NCBI RefSeq assembly: GCF_002975175.1
Contig: NZ_PCNZ01000033.1
Location: forward strand, 1 to 33,892
DNA: 33,892 bases
From: Bacillus sp. MYb209
GTDB lineage: Bacteria; Bacillota; Bacilli; Bacillales; Bacillaceae_G
Direction: 5' to 3'
Position 1 is the stretch's first letter; the number at the start of each line of letters is the position of its first letter. A program made the position numbers and the translations under genes. The notes below the pieces were generated by a model that was given only the letters and a program-made list of their open reading frames with translations, ran no database searches and was not told where the DNA came from. Positions 15,462 through 24,074 of this stretch are shown here, one piece after another.

Positions 15462-16216
15462 TGCAATCGGAGAAGCAAATTGCATTAACATGTATTGCCC
15501 ATGACCCATCAGGTAACTTACTGCCAATTATACGAGAGTTAAAGGAGGAATTAATAAAGCTGAGCTACAATCAAAAATATATAACAATCAGTGATTTAAC
15601 TCCAAAGGAAGTTGTTATGGAATTAAAACAATGTAACTTTAATATAAACATTATTGAAAAATCAGGAGCAGCAAATGCTAGAAGAGAAGCATTAAAATTT
15701 GTTAATAATTATAGTCATGATTATTATCATTATTGTGACTTTGATCGTCTATTGACGTGGATTATTGAGTTTCCAGATGAATTGGATACCTTGATAAAGA
15801 ACATAGCTGATGTAGATTACTTAATAATTGGGCGGACACAGAATGCTTTTAATACACATCCTGAAGAATGGAAAGTTACAGAGTCAATATCAAATAAAAT
15901 TATGTCGTTACAATTAGGAAGAGATGTTGATATTACAGCCGGCTCGTGTGCATTGTCAAGACGCTCGATGGACTACATAATAAAATATTCTAGTTGGAAA
16001 ATGACAGATGCAGAATGGCCAATGATTATTAATAAATTGACAGACTTTGATATTGATTATATCGAGGCAGAAGGTTTAAAGTATATAAATAAACTTAATA
16101 AAGACAATATAATTGATCCTGTAAAATCATGGTCGACTAGGTTGAAGCTTTCGTATATTATAAGTCAATCAATCTTTGATTTTGAAAACAAAGTCCTCAA
16201 ATCCAAGATCGATTAA
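15461..16216 (+). CDS. Putative glycosyltransferase-like protein
   Basis: A 251-residue soluble protein. The layout is that of a GT-A type transferase: an N-terminal strand IALTCIAHDPSG, a middle GAANARREALKF like the acceptor/nucleotide helix of GT2 proteins, a DxD motif in YHYCDFDRLLTW, and later VDYLIIGRTQNAF and DITAGSCALSRRS. This suggests sugar transfer, but the match is by motif order only. It overlaps the preceding small gene by one base. There are no membrane segments. The upstream decayed gene suggests that a larger operon stood here. Confidence 0.55.
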   Translation: MQSEKQIALTCIAHDPSGNLLPIIRELKEELIKLSYNQKYITISDLTPKEVVMELKQCNFNINIIEKSGAANARREALKFVNNYSHDYYHYCDFDRLLTWIIEFPDELDTLIKNIADVDYLIIGRTQNAFNTHPEEWKVTESISNKIMSLQLGRDVDITAGSCALSRRSMDYIIKYSSWKMTDAEWPMIINKLTDFDIDYIEAEGLKYINKLNKDNIIDPVKSWSTRLKLSYIISQSIFDFENKVLKSKID

Positions 16217-16353
16217 CTGAATATTTAAAAATGTTTAATTCGTTATTACTGATAGGCCAAACTCTAAGTCTCTAATTGTTAAGAAACCTTAAACTGTGTG
16301 ATGGACCTTCGATGAAATAACGAAAAGTTTGATATATATGGGCCCGTCCGCCA
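16217..16353. other. Spacer before the IS231-ended cassette
   Basis: No gene or terminator recognised. The last bases (GGGCCCGTCCGCCA) are the GC-rich flank usual for IS231-type ends. Confidence 0.4.
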
Positions 16354-16458
16354 CATGTCCATCAACCTAAGAATAGCTTTTATGTCCACTGGGGGGATAA
16401 AAGGTAGTGTAATTCCTGAGCGAAGAGTTGCAACTGTTCTGTTAGTGAAATATTCATA

Positions 16459-16507
16459 AAAACGCCATCCTTTTCAAGGATACTATTAAAAGGATAGCGT
16501 TTTTTTC
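16459..16507. terminator. Bidirectional hairpin, IS231-leader-like
   Basis: AACGC-C-ATCCTTTT / AAAAGGAT-A-GCGTT with A and T runs. It resembles the IS231 leader hairpin and also serves as terminator for the membrane protein gene on the minus strand. Confidence 0.8.
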
Positions 16508-16523
16508 ATTAATATAGATACTT

Positions 16524-16913
16524 TTATTCTAATTTCTTCATTTCTTTCAGCCGTTCTATATCCTTTTCTGAAGCCTTTTCTATTTTATATAGTTCATAGC
16601 TACCCTTTATCTCATTTATCACTGCAAATTCAATTTCATTCCGAACATAGCTTTTAGTTTTCCCCTTTTTATAACCAATAACATTATCTAATATAGTTTC
16701 CCCACTATCTTTTTTATATAAATTATAGCTAACAGGTGGACGACCAATTACATACTTATTATCAGAAAATCCGACTATATCATCCCTCCCTAATCCTGTT
16801 GAAACACTCCAGACAAAAATAATCTGAAATATAGAAAAAACAATAATACCGCATAAGAAAAAAAATAGGATTGATTTAAAAAATAACTTTAAAAGTATCC
16901 TGCCCAAAAACAT
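16524..16913 (-). CDS. Small single-pass membrane protein, unknown function
   Basis: The product has one strong membrane segment near its N-terminus (SILFFFLCGIIVFSIFQIIF) and an extracytoplasmic or cytoplasmic domain of about 95 residues ending in a charged helix (EKDIERLKEMKKLE). The longest frame opens at 16952 but its first codons lie in a repeated DNA motif. GGGAGGG at 16915-16921 favours a start at TTG 16907, or at ATG 16913, which it almost touches. No family recognised. It is a passenger of the IS231-ended cassette. Confidence 0.65.
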   Translation of the reverse strand: MFLGRILLKLFFKSILFFFLCGIIVFSIFQIIFVWSVSTGLGRDDIVGFSDNKYVIGRPPVSYNLYKKDSGETILDNVIGYKKGKTKSYVRNEIEFAVINEIKGSYELYKIEKASEKDIERLKEMKKLE

Positions 16914-16951
16914 TCCCTCCCATTTCATCTCGGAGTAGCAAGAACAAAACA

Positions 16952-16970
16952 CGAATTTTGTACGCTAAGG
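16952..16970. repeat. Copy of the CGAATTTYGTACGCTAAGG motif
   Basis: CGAATTTTGTACGCTAAGG is nearly identical to 32272-32290 and related to an inverted copy at 32502-32522. Here it lies just before the membrane protein gene, as a single copy. See the repeat at 32271-32522. Confidence 0.5.
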
Positions 16971-17094
16971 AACCGGATTTTTTAGATTGTTGAACTCAAT
17001 CCCCCGTTAGTGCCATAAGAAAAAGAGTTACCGCAGTAACCCTATTGTTTATAATACACGTCATTGGGAAAAGCTATGGATGAATAAAGTCAAT

Positions 17095-17667
17095 CTATTC
17101 AATTTCCCACAATCTTTTAATCTCCACCAATTCCTGTCCATTGAATTCCATTCTGTATATATCTGGTTTTGATGTCTGTAGTAAAAAATTCAAATCATAC
17201 TTACTATCATAATACCCCATCATCAAAGTCATAACAGCTCCATGGGTTCCTAATACTACTTTCTGTCCTCGATAGGTGTTTAATAATTCTTTTAAGACTT
17301 TTATAGCACGTTTCTGACAGTCGACATTAGACTCTCCTCCCGTTAAAGCAAAGTCGGGTTCTAAAAATGACTTTGTTATCAAAGGGAATAATTCTTTATC
17401 CGACATTCGTTCCTCTTCAGCAATAAAAATTCTCTCTTTTAAGTCTTCAAATACTAAAACTTCTTGTCCTATTTGCTTCGCTAACTGCTGAACAGTTAGA
17501 ATTGAACGATTGTATGGACTTGAGATAACAATGTCAATTCCCTCACCTTGTAATACATCTGTTATTCGTTGAACATCTAATTTTCCTTTTTCAGTTAATC
17601 CTCTTGTTTTTTCTTTTCCAGATTTCGGTGAATCCCCATGTCTCACCATATATATGAAAGTTTTCAT
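17095..17667 (-). CDS. Histidine phosphatase (phosphoglycerate mutase-like) family protein
   Basis: A 190-residue cytoplasmic phosphatase. The phospho-accepting His10 lies in MVRHGDS, the supporting Arg54 in SSPYNRSILT, and the second catalytic His142 in LGTHGAVM. These complete the branch-1 histidine phosphatase site. The ATG at 17665-17667 is preferred over the upstream GTG because GGAGGG lies 6 bases before it. The substrate may be a sugar phosphate or nucleotide and cannot be told from the sequence. It is the main passenger of the IS231-ended cassette and is transcribed away from its IS231-leader end. Confidence 0.9.
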   Translation of the reverse strand: MKTFIYMVRHGDSPKSGKEKTRGLTEKGKLDVQRITDVLQGEGIDIVISSPYNRSILTVQQLAKQIGQEVLVFEDLKERIFIAEEERMSDKELFPLITKSFLEPDFALTGGESNVDCQKRAIKVLKELLNTYRGQKVVLGTHGAVMTLMMGYYDSKYDLNFLLQTSKPDIYRMEFNGQELVEIKRLWEIE

Positions 17668-17823
17668 AATTCCCTCCATTTTTCCAGGTTCTTTTACAAT
17701 TCCTTTCTTATATTAGCATATATATCCAATTCATTCTCCTTAAAAATAACAGAAAACTGTGAATTTGAAATAAAGTCACGATATTTGTAAGAAAGACGCG
17801 AAGTTTTCACTATCCTCTGGTAT

Positions 17824-17876
17824 AAAAAAACGCCATCCTTTCTGTATATTTCTACAAAAAGAATAACGCTTTCTAT
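17824..17876. terminator. IS231 leader hairpin (cassette right end)
   Basis: AACGCCATCCTTTCTGTA / TACAAAAAGAATAACGCT, reverse complement of the leader hairpin before the intact transposase at 30657-30704. It should block transcripts entering the cassette. Confidence 0.7.
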
Positions 17877-17940
17877 GAATTATGGGTATAAATTCATCTT
17901 AGGCTGATAGTAATGTATGGTGGCCCCTAATAATAAATTA

Positions 17941-18537
17941 CTAGCCACGTCTTCTCATTAATTTTTTTACAACAAAATAGAACACAGCAAGAGCCACTGC
18001 AGTAATAGCAAAATATTTAATATAGGGTCCTGCTACTTCATTTATATTCTCCCACTTTTCACCCAGTTTCCAGCCTAAATATACAAATAATGCCGACCAA
18101 GGAATAATTGCAAGTGTAGTAAGCGTAATAAATCTAACATGTGACATTTTAGCAATACCTGCAGGTACTGAAATAGCATGGCGCACAAAAGGAATGAAAC
18201 GTGCTGTAAATATTACACCAGTTCCATAACGATTGAACCATGCTTCCGCATGATCAATATGCTTTTTTTGAATGAAAATATATTTTCCATAACGCTCAAG
18301 TACTGGTCTACCTCCATAACGACCAATCCAGTATATAAATAGTTGTGCTATAACTCCACCAATTGTACCGAATACAACAGCACCGAAAAACGATATACTT
18401 CCCGATGATACTAAATATCCAGCATAAGCTAGCACAATTTCACTTGGGATTATTTCAATCATTAGTCCAAGCATAACTCCCCAATAACCAAGTCCTTCTA
18501 AAAAAACTAAAATTGAATGGATTAAATTACCTAACAT
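17941..18537 (-). CDS. DedA family membrane protein
   Basis: A 198-residue polytopic membrane protein of the DedA/VTT type. Visible family marks are the re-entrant segment MIEIIPSEIVLAYAGYLV, GGVIAQLFIYWIGRYGG, ERYGKYIFIQKKHIDHAEAW and the conserved RFIPFVRHAISVPAGI with its two Arg residues. Members of this family move undecaprenyl phosphate or phosphatidylethanolamine across the membrane, or support proton-driven homeostasis. Start MLGNLIHS at 18537 is preferred over 18570, with GGTAGGTG before it. A flippase role would fit with the wall-glycosylation genes at 12.8-14.4 kb, though they are not linked in one operon. Confidence 0.9.
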   Translation of the reverse strand: MLGNLIHSILVFLEGLGYWGVMLGLMIEIIPSEIVLAYAGYLVSSGSISFFGAVVFGTIGGVIAQLFIYWIGRYGGRPVLERYGKYIFIQKKHIDHAEAWFNRYGTGVIFTARFIPFVRHAISVPAGIAKMSHVRFITLTTLAIIPWSALFVYLGWKLGEKWENINEVAGPYIKYFAITAVALAVFYFVVKKLMRRRG

Positions 18538-18579
18538 CTTTACACCTACCATATACAAATTTTTAAACATACTAAAAAA

Positions 18580-18616
18580 ATAAAGAGATACCTTATTCCA
18601 GGTACCTCTTTATTTT
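18580..18616. terminator. Hairpin upstream of the DedA gene
   Basis: AATAAAGAG-A-TACCT / AGGTA-CCTCTTTATT with A and T runs on both sides. It can act in either direction and would isolate DedA from the collagenase side. Confidence 0.75.
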
Positions 18617-18742
18617 ACATAATATACAAATTATTCACAGTAAAATATGATAAAGATTTCTTTGTTATGTACTGGTCTTCTTTTACATAACACCCATTAT
18701 CAGTAGTAAAACAAAAAACTCATTCCTTCTAGGTTTAGTACC

Positions 18743-18872
18743 AATGTCCATCAAGCTAATACTTTGAATTCTCCAAAAAACGTAAAATTTTATTATTTTA
18801 CAGTTATTTATGAGAATTCAACTTATTTTTTTCGTTTTGGGGAACAACCAATTTCTTAAGTTGATGGGCATG
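18743..18872. repeat. IS231-type miniature element, subfamily II
   Basis: A 130-bp element from AATGTCCATCAAGCTAA to CTTAAGTTGATGGGCATG. The inner TTATTTATGAGAATTCA and GGAACAACCAATTTCTTA are shared with the copies at 23945 and 27225. Flanks GGTTTAGTACC and TGGCGAGACCC do not match, so its target duplication has decayed or was never present. Confidence 0.8.
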
Positions 18873-18914
18873 TGGCGAGACCCCGTTATTACATTTTATA
18901 ATCAAGAACGTTTT

Positions 18915-18965
18915 CAAAAAAACTTCACGGCCTTTTCCAGATAGAATACCGGGAAAAGGCCGTGG
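18915..18965 (-). terminator. Terminator downstream of the collagenase gene
   Basis: A 13-bp stem CACGGCCTTTTCC / GGGAAAAGGCCGTG followed on the minus strand by AAGTTTTTTTG. It lies about 210 bp past the collagenase stop codon. Confidence 0.8.
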
Positions 18966-19173
18966 TATAAAACTCTTTTTATTGTTGTCTACTTGACGGG
19001 GAGATGACCACAGGAGCTATCAAAGATTCTTCGTCTGTTTAACCTCTTACAGTGAAATGGACGAAAGAAAACATTACAAGATAGACTCCTTAAAAAACAA
19101 CCATCATATCGTATATCTATACAATGAAAAATTTCAAATAAAAATTTAAATTTATATATACATTAGAATAGAT
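18966..19173. other. Spacer after the collagenase gene
   Basis: No gene. The stretch 18986-19025 (CTACTTGACGGGGAGATGAC) has the look of an IS3-type terminal sequence, but no transposase remnant supports this. Confidence 0.3.
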
Positions 19174-22062
19174 TTATTTTATTAATAATGAATATGTCCC
19201 ATTTCTATTTTCCTCTTCAAAAAATGCAACTACGTAATACTTCCCAGGCTTCGCTTCAAATTTTCCTTTTATATTATTTCCATCCGCTTGGCCCGTAATG
19301 ACAGGATTTCCTAGATCTGATTCGTGAAATACATCCCATTTAATACCAATTCCTTGTTCATCTATAACAGAAATATCTACTTCTTTTAGAGATGTGACAT
19401 TGAATGTGTACATATACGCCATATTAGGCATATCCATATTTCCTTTAAAAAGCTTATTAAAACGAATTGCCTTTGCGCTGTCAAATCCATGACCTACTGG
19501 CTCATCCTTTTTTACGGTAACCGTTGTTTGTGCTCGGCCTACGTTTCCTTTATTATCTTTCACTGTTAGCTTGGCAGTATATGTCCCCTCTTTTCCATAT
19601 ACATGAGTAGGATTTGCTTCTGTACTTGTTGTACCATCGCCAAAATCCCAGAGATACGAAACAATTTTTCCACCTGTGCTTTCTGTACCATCGCTATGAA
19701 ACTCAACTTTTTCATTTAACATCTCATTGTATGGCCCATTCATATTTACTTTAATTGTCTGTTTTTCTTCTTCTCCCGTTGCAACGCCATGGAATACAAC
19801 ATCGTATTCAAATTGATTGTTCGCATTCACACGATAATTGACAAAATACGCTGTAACTGTTTTGTAGCCGCTCCATTCTTTTTGCGCTAACTGTTCCAAA
19901 GATTGATTGATTTGCTTGCTCATCGCTTTCCAATCCTCAGATTCCCCTTTTGTTACGTCGCCTGTATATGTTCCTTCTAATGTAAACGTATCAAAGAATT
20001 GAGACTTATGCTTTGTCATTGTTGTATCTTTTATGTTTGCTACATTTTCAATTTCTTTCTTTACATCAGCTAGTGGCTTTGGTGCATGTTCAGCTAAATA
20101 ATCATCTGATACTTGTGGGGTATTATATGTATCTTGATTATCAATTAACTGCTTCATATAGTCTTGGTATTCTTTATTTAAATTTGGATCCTTACTTAAA
20201 GCTTCACGATATGCATCGTAACCCTTCACATCATTTGCACGAATTAAATCTTGAATCTTATCGAAAGTTTCAAATTGATGAGTATATAAGTAAGACTGCA
20301 GTGCAAAAGAATAATTATAAAAATCCCATGATCCATATTTCGAAAATAATGTTCGTTCTGCTGTATAACGTTCTGCAGGATTAGATGATAATCCTTTAAT
20401 TACACTTTTGCGCGGAACAACGTTATTCGTACGAGTAGATCCCGCAAAAAATTCTGCATTTCCTTCATCAAACCAAGTCATACGTTCATTTTGATATAAT
20501 TCTCCTTGTCCCCATGCTCCTGGAACTTCGTATCTTGCCTGTAAATAGTGTGTAAATTCATGACGGAACAATTCTTCTAAAGTATAGCTACTTTGCTGTG
20601 GTGTACGTTCATATGTAAAGAACGTTCCTTTTCCTTCAATGTAAATGCCACCATTATTCGTATCATATCCATATAGTTGGCTATTTCGTTTATATTCATA
20701 TGGATCATTATAAATTACGATTGTCAGTACATCATCAGCTTTCCCTGCTTCTAACGCTGCATCATTTCCAATTACACGATGATATTGCGCTTTTACTTCT
20801 TTAGCAGCCCAATATAGTCTCTTAACCTTTTCTTCCGTTACTTTATCTCCTGTTTTAAATACAATAGAACCGTCATCGAATGTATACGTTTTTGGTAAGT
20901 ACTGCTGTTGGCCTTCTTCACGTATTTTCTGTAAATCTACTGTATTTCCGTGATAATCTTTTCCACCATAGTTTGTTGAGATTTGCTCTACTGCATTAAA
21001 ATAAGCTTCACTTAAACGAGGATACATATGCATTGCTTGTGTAAGTACTTCTAAAGGTTTATTTTGATTATTATGGAATTTCCCTAAACGACCAGTATAA
21101 TAAACACCATTATTAATTAACCAGCTATTCTCTGTCGTTACATGATTCAGAAGAGCCATTCGACTGATTTCATTTATGAAACTATCAATTTTCCCATACC
21201 ATATTGTTTCATCCGCTTTTTTACGTGTCTCATTCAAGTAAGACTGTATATCCTCATCAACCCCTTGTATAAGATTATACACGGCGTCCCCTTTATTCCT
21301 GTCACTTATATATGTAGAAATATTATCGTTATATTGCTTTAATATATTCGCTGCATATTGAACTGTTTCAGCATCACAAGAAGCACCTCTAATTAATTTA
21401 CCGTACGCAGATACCACTGTATCCTGTTTATTTGTACCAAGTTTAAAATTCGGATTTTTTGCAATTGCTTTTAATGCAGGTAAACATTTATCATGGAAGC
21501 TCCGCTCATTTAAATAGTTTAGCTCTTTATTATTAAAGCCTAAATAAAGACCGCAATATAATACTTCAACAAACGTCTCAATCCCTTTTGTATCATCTTT
21601 TGTAAATGTGCTTCCGCGACGACCTAATTCATCAATAATAACCTGTATTCGCTCTTTATTTTGATAAAACACTTTTGTTTCTTGATTAAATTGAGATAAA
21701 TCTGTAATTTGATCCCAACTAACATTTGCAAATGTATCAATTAATTCGTCATCACTCATTCTATTCAGCTCTGCCACAGAATACTTTTGCTGAAATTGTT
21801 TTGCCGCTGCTCGTTTCACGACCGGAGTCGGACGTTGTGAAAAATCGCCTACTTTTAAACGTTCTTCATAAGACAATGTTTCGTCTGCTTTTGTAGAATG
21901 TGCAATTTCGTCTGTTGAAGTTTCTATCCCAATTGGTTTCTTTTGTAACACATTATAAGGTGTATTTTCTTCCGCTGATACTTGTGTTTGAATACTTCCA
22001 AATGATAAGGCCACTGTACTAATCCCCAGCATCATTTGAGTAAATTTTGATTTCTTGTTCAT
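19174..22062 (-). CDS. colA: Secreted microbial collagenase (peptidase family M9B, ColA type)
   Basis: A 962-residue secreted zinc protease that degrades collagen. A signal peptide ends near residue 30 (TQVSAEE). The activator domain (about 80-370) is followed by the peptidase domain with the zinc site HEFTH at 501-505 and the third ligand Glu533 in WFDEGNAEFF, 32 residues after the first His as in clostridial ColG. A PKD domain (about 765-850, SYLWDFGDGTTSTEANPTHV) and a C-terminal PPC/collagen-binding domain (about 860-962, ending GTYSLLIK) complete the family layout. The ATG at 22060-22062 is chosen over an upstream frame start because GGAGGAAAT lies just before it. A perfect PlcR box upstream indicates control by the virulence regulator PlcR. 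Confidence 0.95.
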   Translation of the reverse strand: MNKKSKFTQMMLGISTVALSFGSIQTQVSAEENTPYNVLQKKPIGIETSTDEIAHSTKADETLSYEERLKVGDFSQRPTPVVKRAAAKQFQQKYSVAELNRMSDDELIDTFANVSWDQITDLSQFNQETKVFYQNKERIQVIIDELGRRGSTFTKDDTKGIETFVEVLYCGLYLGFNNKELNYLNERSFHDKCLPALKAIAKNPNFKLGTNKQDTVVSAYGKLIRGASCDAETVQYAANILKQYNDNISTYISDRNKGDAVYNLIQGVDEDIQSYLNETRKKADETIWYGKIDSFINEISRMALLNHVTTENSWLINNGVYYTGRLGKFHNNQNKPLEVLTQAMHMYPRLSEAYFNAVEQISTNYGGKDYHGNTVDLQKIREEGQQQYLPKTYTFDDGSIVFKTGDKVTEEKVKRLYWAAKEVKAQYHRVIGNDAALEAGKADDVLTIVIYNDPYEYKRNSQLYGYDTNNGGIYIEGKGTFFTYERTPQQSSYTLEELFRHEFTHYLQARYEVPGAWGQGELYQNERMTWFDEGNAEFFAGSTRTNNVVPRKSVIKGLSSNPAERYTAERTLFSKYGSWDFYNYSFALQSYLYTHQFETFDKIQDLIRANDVKGYDAYREALSKDPNLNKEYQDYMKQLIDNQDTYNTPQVSDDYLAEHAPKPLADVKKEIENVANIKDTTMTKHKSQFFDTFTLEGTYTGDVTKGESEDWKAMSKQINQSLEQLAQKEWSGYKTVTAYFVNYRVNANNQFEYDVVFHGVATGEEEKQTIKVNMNGPYNEMLNEKVEFHSDGTESTGGKIVSYLWDFGDGTTSTEANPTHVYGKEGTYTAKLTVKDNKGNVGRAQTTVTVKKDEPVGHGFDSAKAIRFNKLFKGNMDMPNMAYMYTFNVTSLKEVDISVIDEQGIGIKWDVFHESDLGNPVITGQADGNNIKGKFEAKPGKYYVVAFFEEENRNGTYSLLIK

Positions 22063-22117
22063 AACATTTCCTCCGTTTAAAAGTTTCATAAAACAATAAA
22101 TTATTATGATAAATTAA

Positions 22118-22133
22118 TATGAAGTAATTCATA
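22118..22133 (-). promoter_or_regulatory. PlcR box upstream of the collagenase gene
   Basis: TATGAAGTAATTCATA fits the PlcR consensus TATGNANNNNTNCATA at every fixed position. It lies 56 bp before the collagenase start codon, within the expected range. PlcR with its PapR peptide activates secreted virulence factors at the onset of stationary phase. Confidence 0.9.
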
Positions 22134-22888
22134 TTAATTCTTTGCATATTTCTATACACAGGAATACCATATCAAAAAGAACATGATACCTTTTGGTGTA
22201 ATTTAAACACAAAAAAGCACTATAATGAGTGTCGAGTGAGTACTTTTTACGGTTTAACTTGAATACGCTAAAGGATAAACATTTTGTAAATCATTTGAGC
22301 CTTTTATAAAATATTTGATCCTATAGATTTAGTGTGGACAGGTTCATTGTAATAACATAAATCCACAATATTATATCTGTGTGAGAATCTACCAAAGTAA
22401 TAATAGAGATTTCTATATGCTAGTAATAATGAAACTGAGCTTAATTTTTCTGTTTTTTACTTAAGATGTAAGAGTTAATAAAATACCTACTGGATAATCA
22501 TATGTTTTTCTTAAATTAGATTTATGCAACCTCTCCCCTTCTTTCATCATTTCTACAAGATTATAAAAAATGAAATTATACTGTACATTGCTTATACTTT
22601 TTACTTCAGATTAAAATAAAAACACCTTCGATATGTTTATCTTAGTATATATATATTTCAATTTGATTTCATAAATGTTACAAAAGTCTTTCGAAGATCT
22701 GACTTCTTTCCTGATAAAACTAATAATCAAAAAGGGAAACCTGCATGTTCATTATCTTTATAGCTATTTTTTAAGTTATATATATAGATTATTTATTAAT
22801 ATGTAATATTGCATATTAGGGGTCACCTGTAGCTTTATAAATAAGTTTGATTAAAAATACTTCTCAAACCTATATAGAGGTAGCACCA
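22134..22888. other. Long intergenic region without genes
   Basis: About 750 bp of AT-rich DNA. A weak hairpin (AAAAAGCACT ... AGTACTTTTT, 22212-22248) may terminate transcription. I see no coding remnant. Confidence 0.4.
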
Positions 22889-22930
22889 CATCGCTATCAA
22901 GCTAATATTTTGAATTACCCCTAAAACGAA
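22889..22930. repeat. Solo IS231-type left end
   Basis: CATCGCTATCAAGCTAATAT, then TTACCCCTAAAACGAAAT as in the miniature elements. The expected right end does not follow within 200 bp. Confidence 0.7.
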
Positions 22931-23006
22931 ATTTCTATCTAAGAATTAAACCATTAAATGTAAAATTAAAATAAATGTATTTTATTTTAATGTCTTAAAT
23001 ACGCAT

Positions 23007-23045
23007 AACCCCGTTCCAATTTTAGAACGGGGTTAAAATAATTTT
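23007..23045 (+). terminator. Terminator-like hairpin
   Basis: AACCCCGTTC / GAACGGGGTT (23007-23016 and 23025-23034), followed by AAAATAATTTTTTTT. It belongs to no gene still present and may be the end of the lost interior of the IS231-type element. Confidence 0.75.
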
Positions 23046-23193
23046 TTTTAGTTTCTAATGTGATATACTTCCATATTAAAAATATAATAACACACATTCG
23101 TTTAAATATGGTTTTGGTTACTCCACAATCACTCTTGATTGCTATAGATCAATAATTTTTTTGAGGTTCTCAATTTAACAGGGTAAATAGTGA

Positions 23194-23349
23194 TTTATCG
23201 GTAATTGTTATGAATTGGTTGAAACAAATCCTTTCGGCTGGTCCGAACAACAGAAAAATTGTCAACATTGTAATGACCATGAAGTATTTCATTATGATGA
23301 CTTATTATCTTTTCAGCAGATAGGATTGAAGAATCTGTCGTTGAATGAC
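23194..23349 (+). pseudogene. Gene fragment cut by an IS231-type element
   Basis: An open frame reads FIGNCYELVETNPFGWSEQQ, then NCQHCNDHEVFHYDDLLSFQ and QIGLKNLSLND, and stops being protein-like exactly where the miniature element begins at 23350. There is no start codon upstream. The paired Cys (NCQHC) suggests a metal site. Not recognised; its look is similar to small immunity-type proteins. Confidence 0.45.
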
Positions 23350-23467
23350 CATCGCCATCAAGCTAAAATTTCATAGTACCCCCAGAACGAAATTTTGTGC
23401 TAACTTATAACAAAAAAGCTCATTTTTCATTTTGGGGTAATTCCGAATTCTTAAGTTGATGGGCATG
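23350..23467. repeat. IS231-type miniature element, subfamily I
   Basis: A 118-bp element from CATCGCCATCAAGCTAAAAT to CTTAAGTTGATGGGCATG. Over its whole length it is very similar to the copy at 32540-32656 (AGTACCCCCAGAACGAAATT in both) and, inverted, to 12580-12698. The flanks CGTTGAATGAC and GGGTACCGCCA differ. Chance open frames pass through it. Confidence 0.85.
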
Positions 23468-23542
23468 GGGTACCGCCAAAAAATGATAAAAATGAACTTT
23501 GTTGCTATAAAAGACATAAAATAATACACACGTACTTCATAT

Positions 23543-23680
23543 TTATTTTTGTTGTGGACGATAAAAAGCATCTACCAATTGATTATACTCGCTTCTTGTA
23601 ATTTCTTTATTATACAGTTTTATTAATAAATCTTTATGCGCCTTCGAAAACGCTATTTTATCAATGAATTTTGGATACAT
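23543..23680 (-). CDS. 45-residue hypothetical protein
   Basis: MYPKFIDKIAFSKAHKDLLI is followed by a charged, helical C-terminus (NKEITRSEYNQLVDAFYRPQ). The ATG at 23678-23680 has GGGGAGAAAA 9-12 bases upstream. No membrane segment. Codon use looks natural. Function unknown. Confidence 0.55.
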   Translation of the reverse strand: MYPKFIDKIAFSKAHKDLLIKLYNKEITRSEYNQLVDAFYRPQQK

Positions 23681-23944
23681 ACGATCATTTTCTCCCCGTC
23701 TGATAAATTATTCTGTTGAATTTCGTCTATGACACCAACCCTTCATTTCTCCTATGAAGAGGGTGAAGCAAAAACATAAAATCATTATATTTAAAGTTTA
23801 ATCTACATGAATCGACATGGAAAGACTTTTTTAGACGAAATTATAAATAATTTTATGTAATTGTGCATATCCAAATAAAGTAAATAAATACATAAATCAC
23901 GATTATGTTATATTGAAAACATTTTTTGGTAAGGGGTACCGCCA
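23681..23944. other. Intergenic, AT-rich
   Basis: Contains a hairpin ACCCTTCAT / ATGAAGAGGGT (23739-23764). No gene seen. The GGGGTACCGCCA before the next IS231-type element is the usual GC-rich flank. Confidence 0.35.
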
Positions 23945-24074
23945 CATCGCTATCAAGCTAAGGTTATGAAGTCCCCCCTAAACAAAATTTTTTATCTCTC
24001 TACAATTATTTATGATCATTCAGCTCATTTTTGTCGTTTTGAGGAACAACCAATTTTTTAATTTGATAGCGATG
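23945..24074. repeat. IS231-type miniature element, subfamily II
   Basis: A 130-bp element from CATCGCTATCAAGCTAAGGT to TTTGATAGCGATG. It shares TTATTTATGA and GAGGAACAACCAATTT with the copies at 18743 and 27225. Its right edge lies exactly at the break in an acetyltransferase gene. Left flank GGGTACCGCCA and right flank TGGTGCTAATT do not match. Confidence 0.85.

Larger units (their letters stand above)
16354..17915. mobile_element. IS231-ended mobile insertion cassette with two passenger genes
   Basis: The left end is CATGTCCATCAACCTAAGAA at 16354. The right end (reverse strand) is CATTACTATCAGCCTAAGAT, finishing at 17915. The right end keeps about 100 bp of IS231 leader including the hairpin found before the transposase gene of the intact copy, but no transposase follows. 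Between the ends are a small membrane protein gene and a histidine phosphatase gene. This fits the mobile insertion cassette (MIC231) concept described in the B. cereus group, where passenger genes replace the transposase. No clear target duplication is seen. Confidence 0.7.

Noticed and set aside
18966-19030. Possible IS3-type end near CTACTTGACGGGG
   Set aside because: No second end and no transposase remnant; the similarity is too short to support a feature.
20013-20384. Long plus-strand frame inside the collagenase gene
   Set aside because: Antisense shadow of a clearly real protein domain; low-complexity Leu/His/Tyr composition.
23371-23571. 66-codon open frame on the minus strand
   Set aside because: It runs through the IS231-type miniature element and has no ribosome site; the same chance frame arises in other copies of the repeat.
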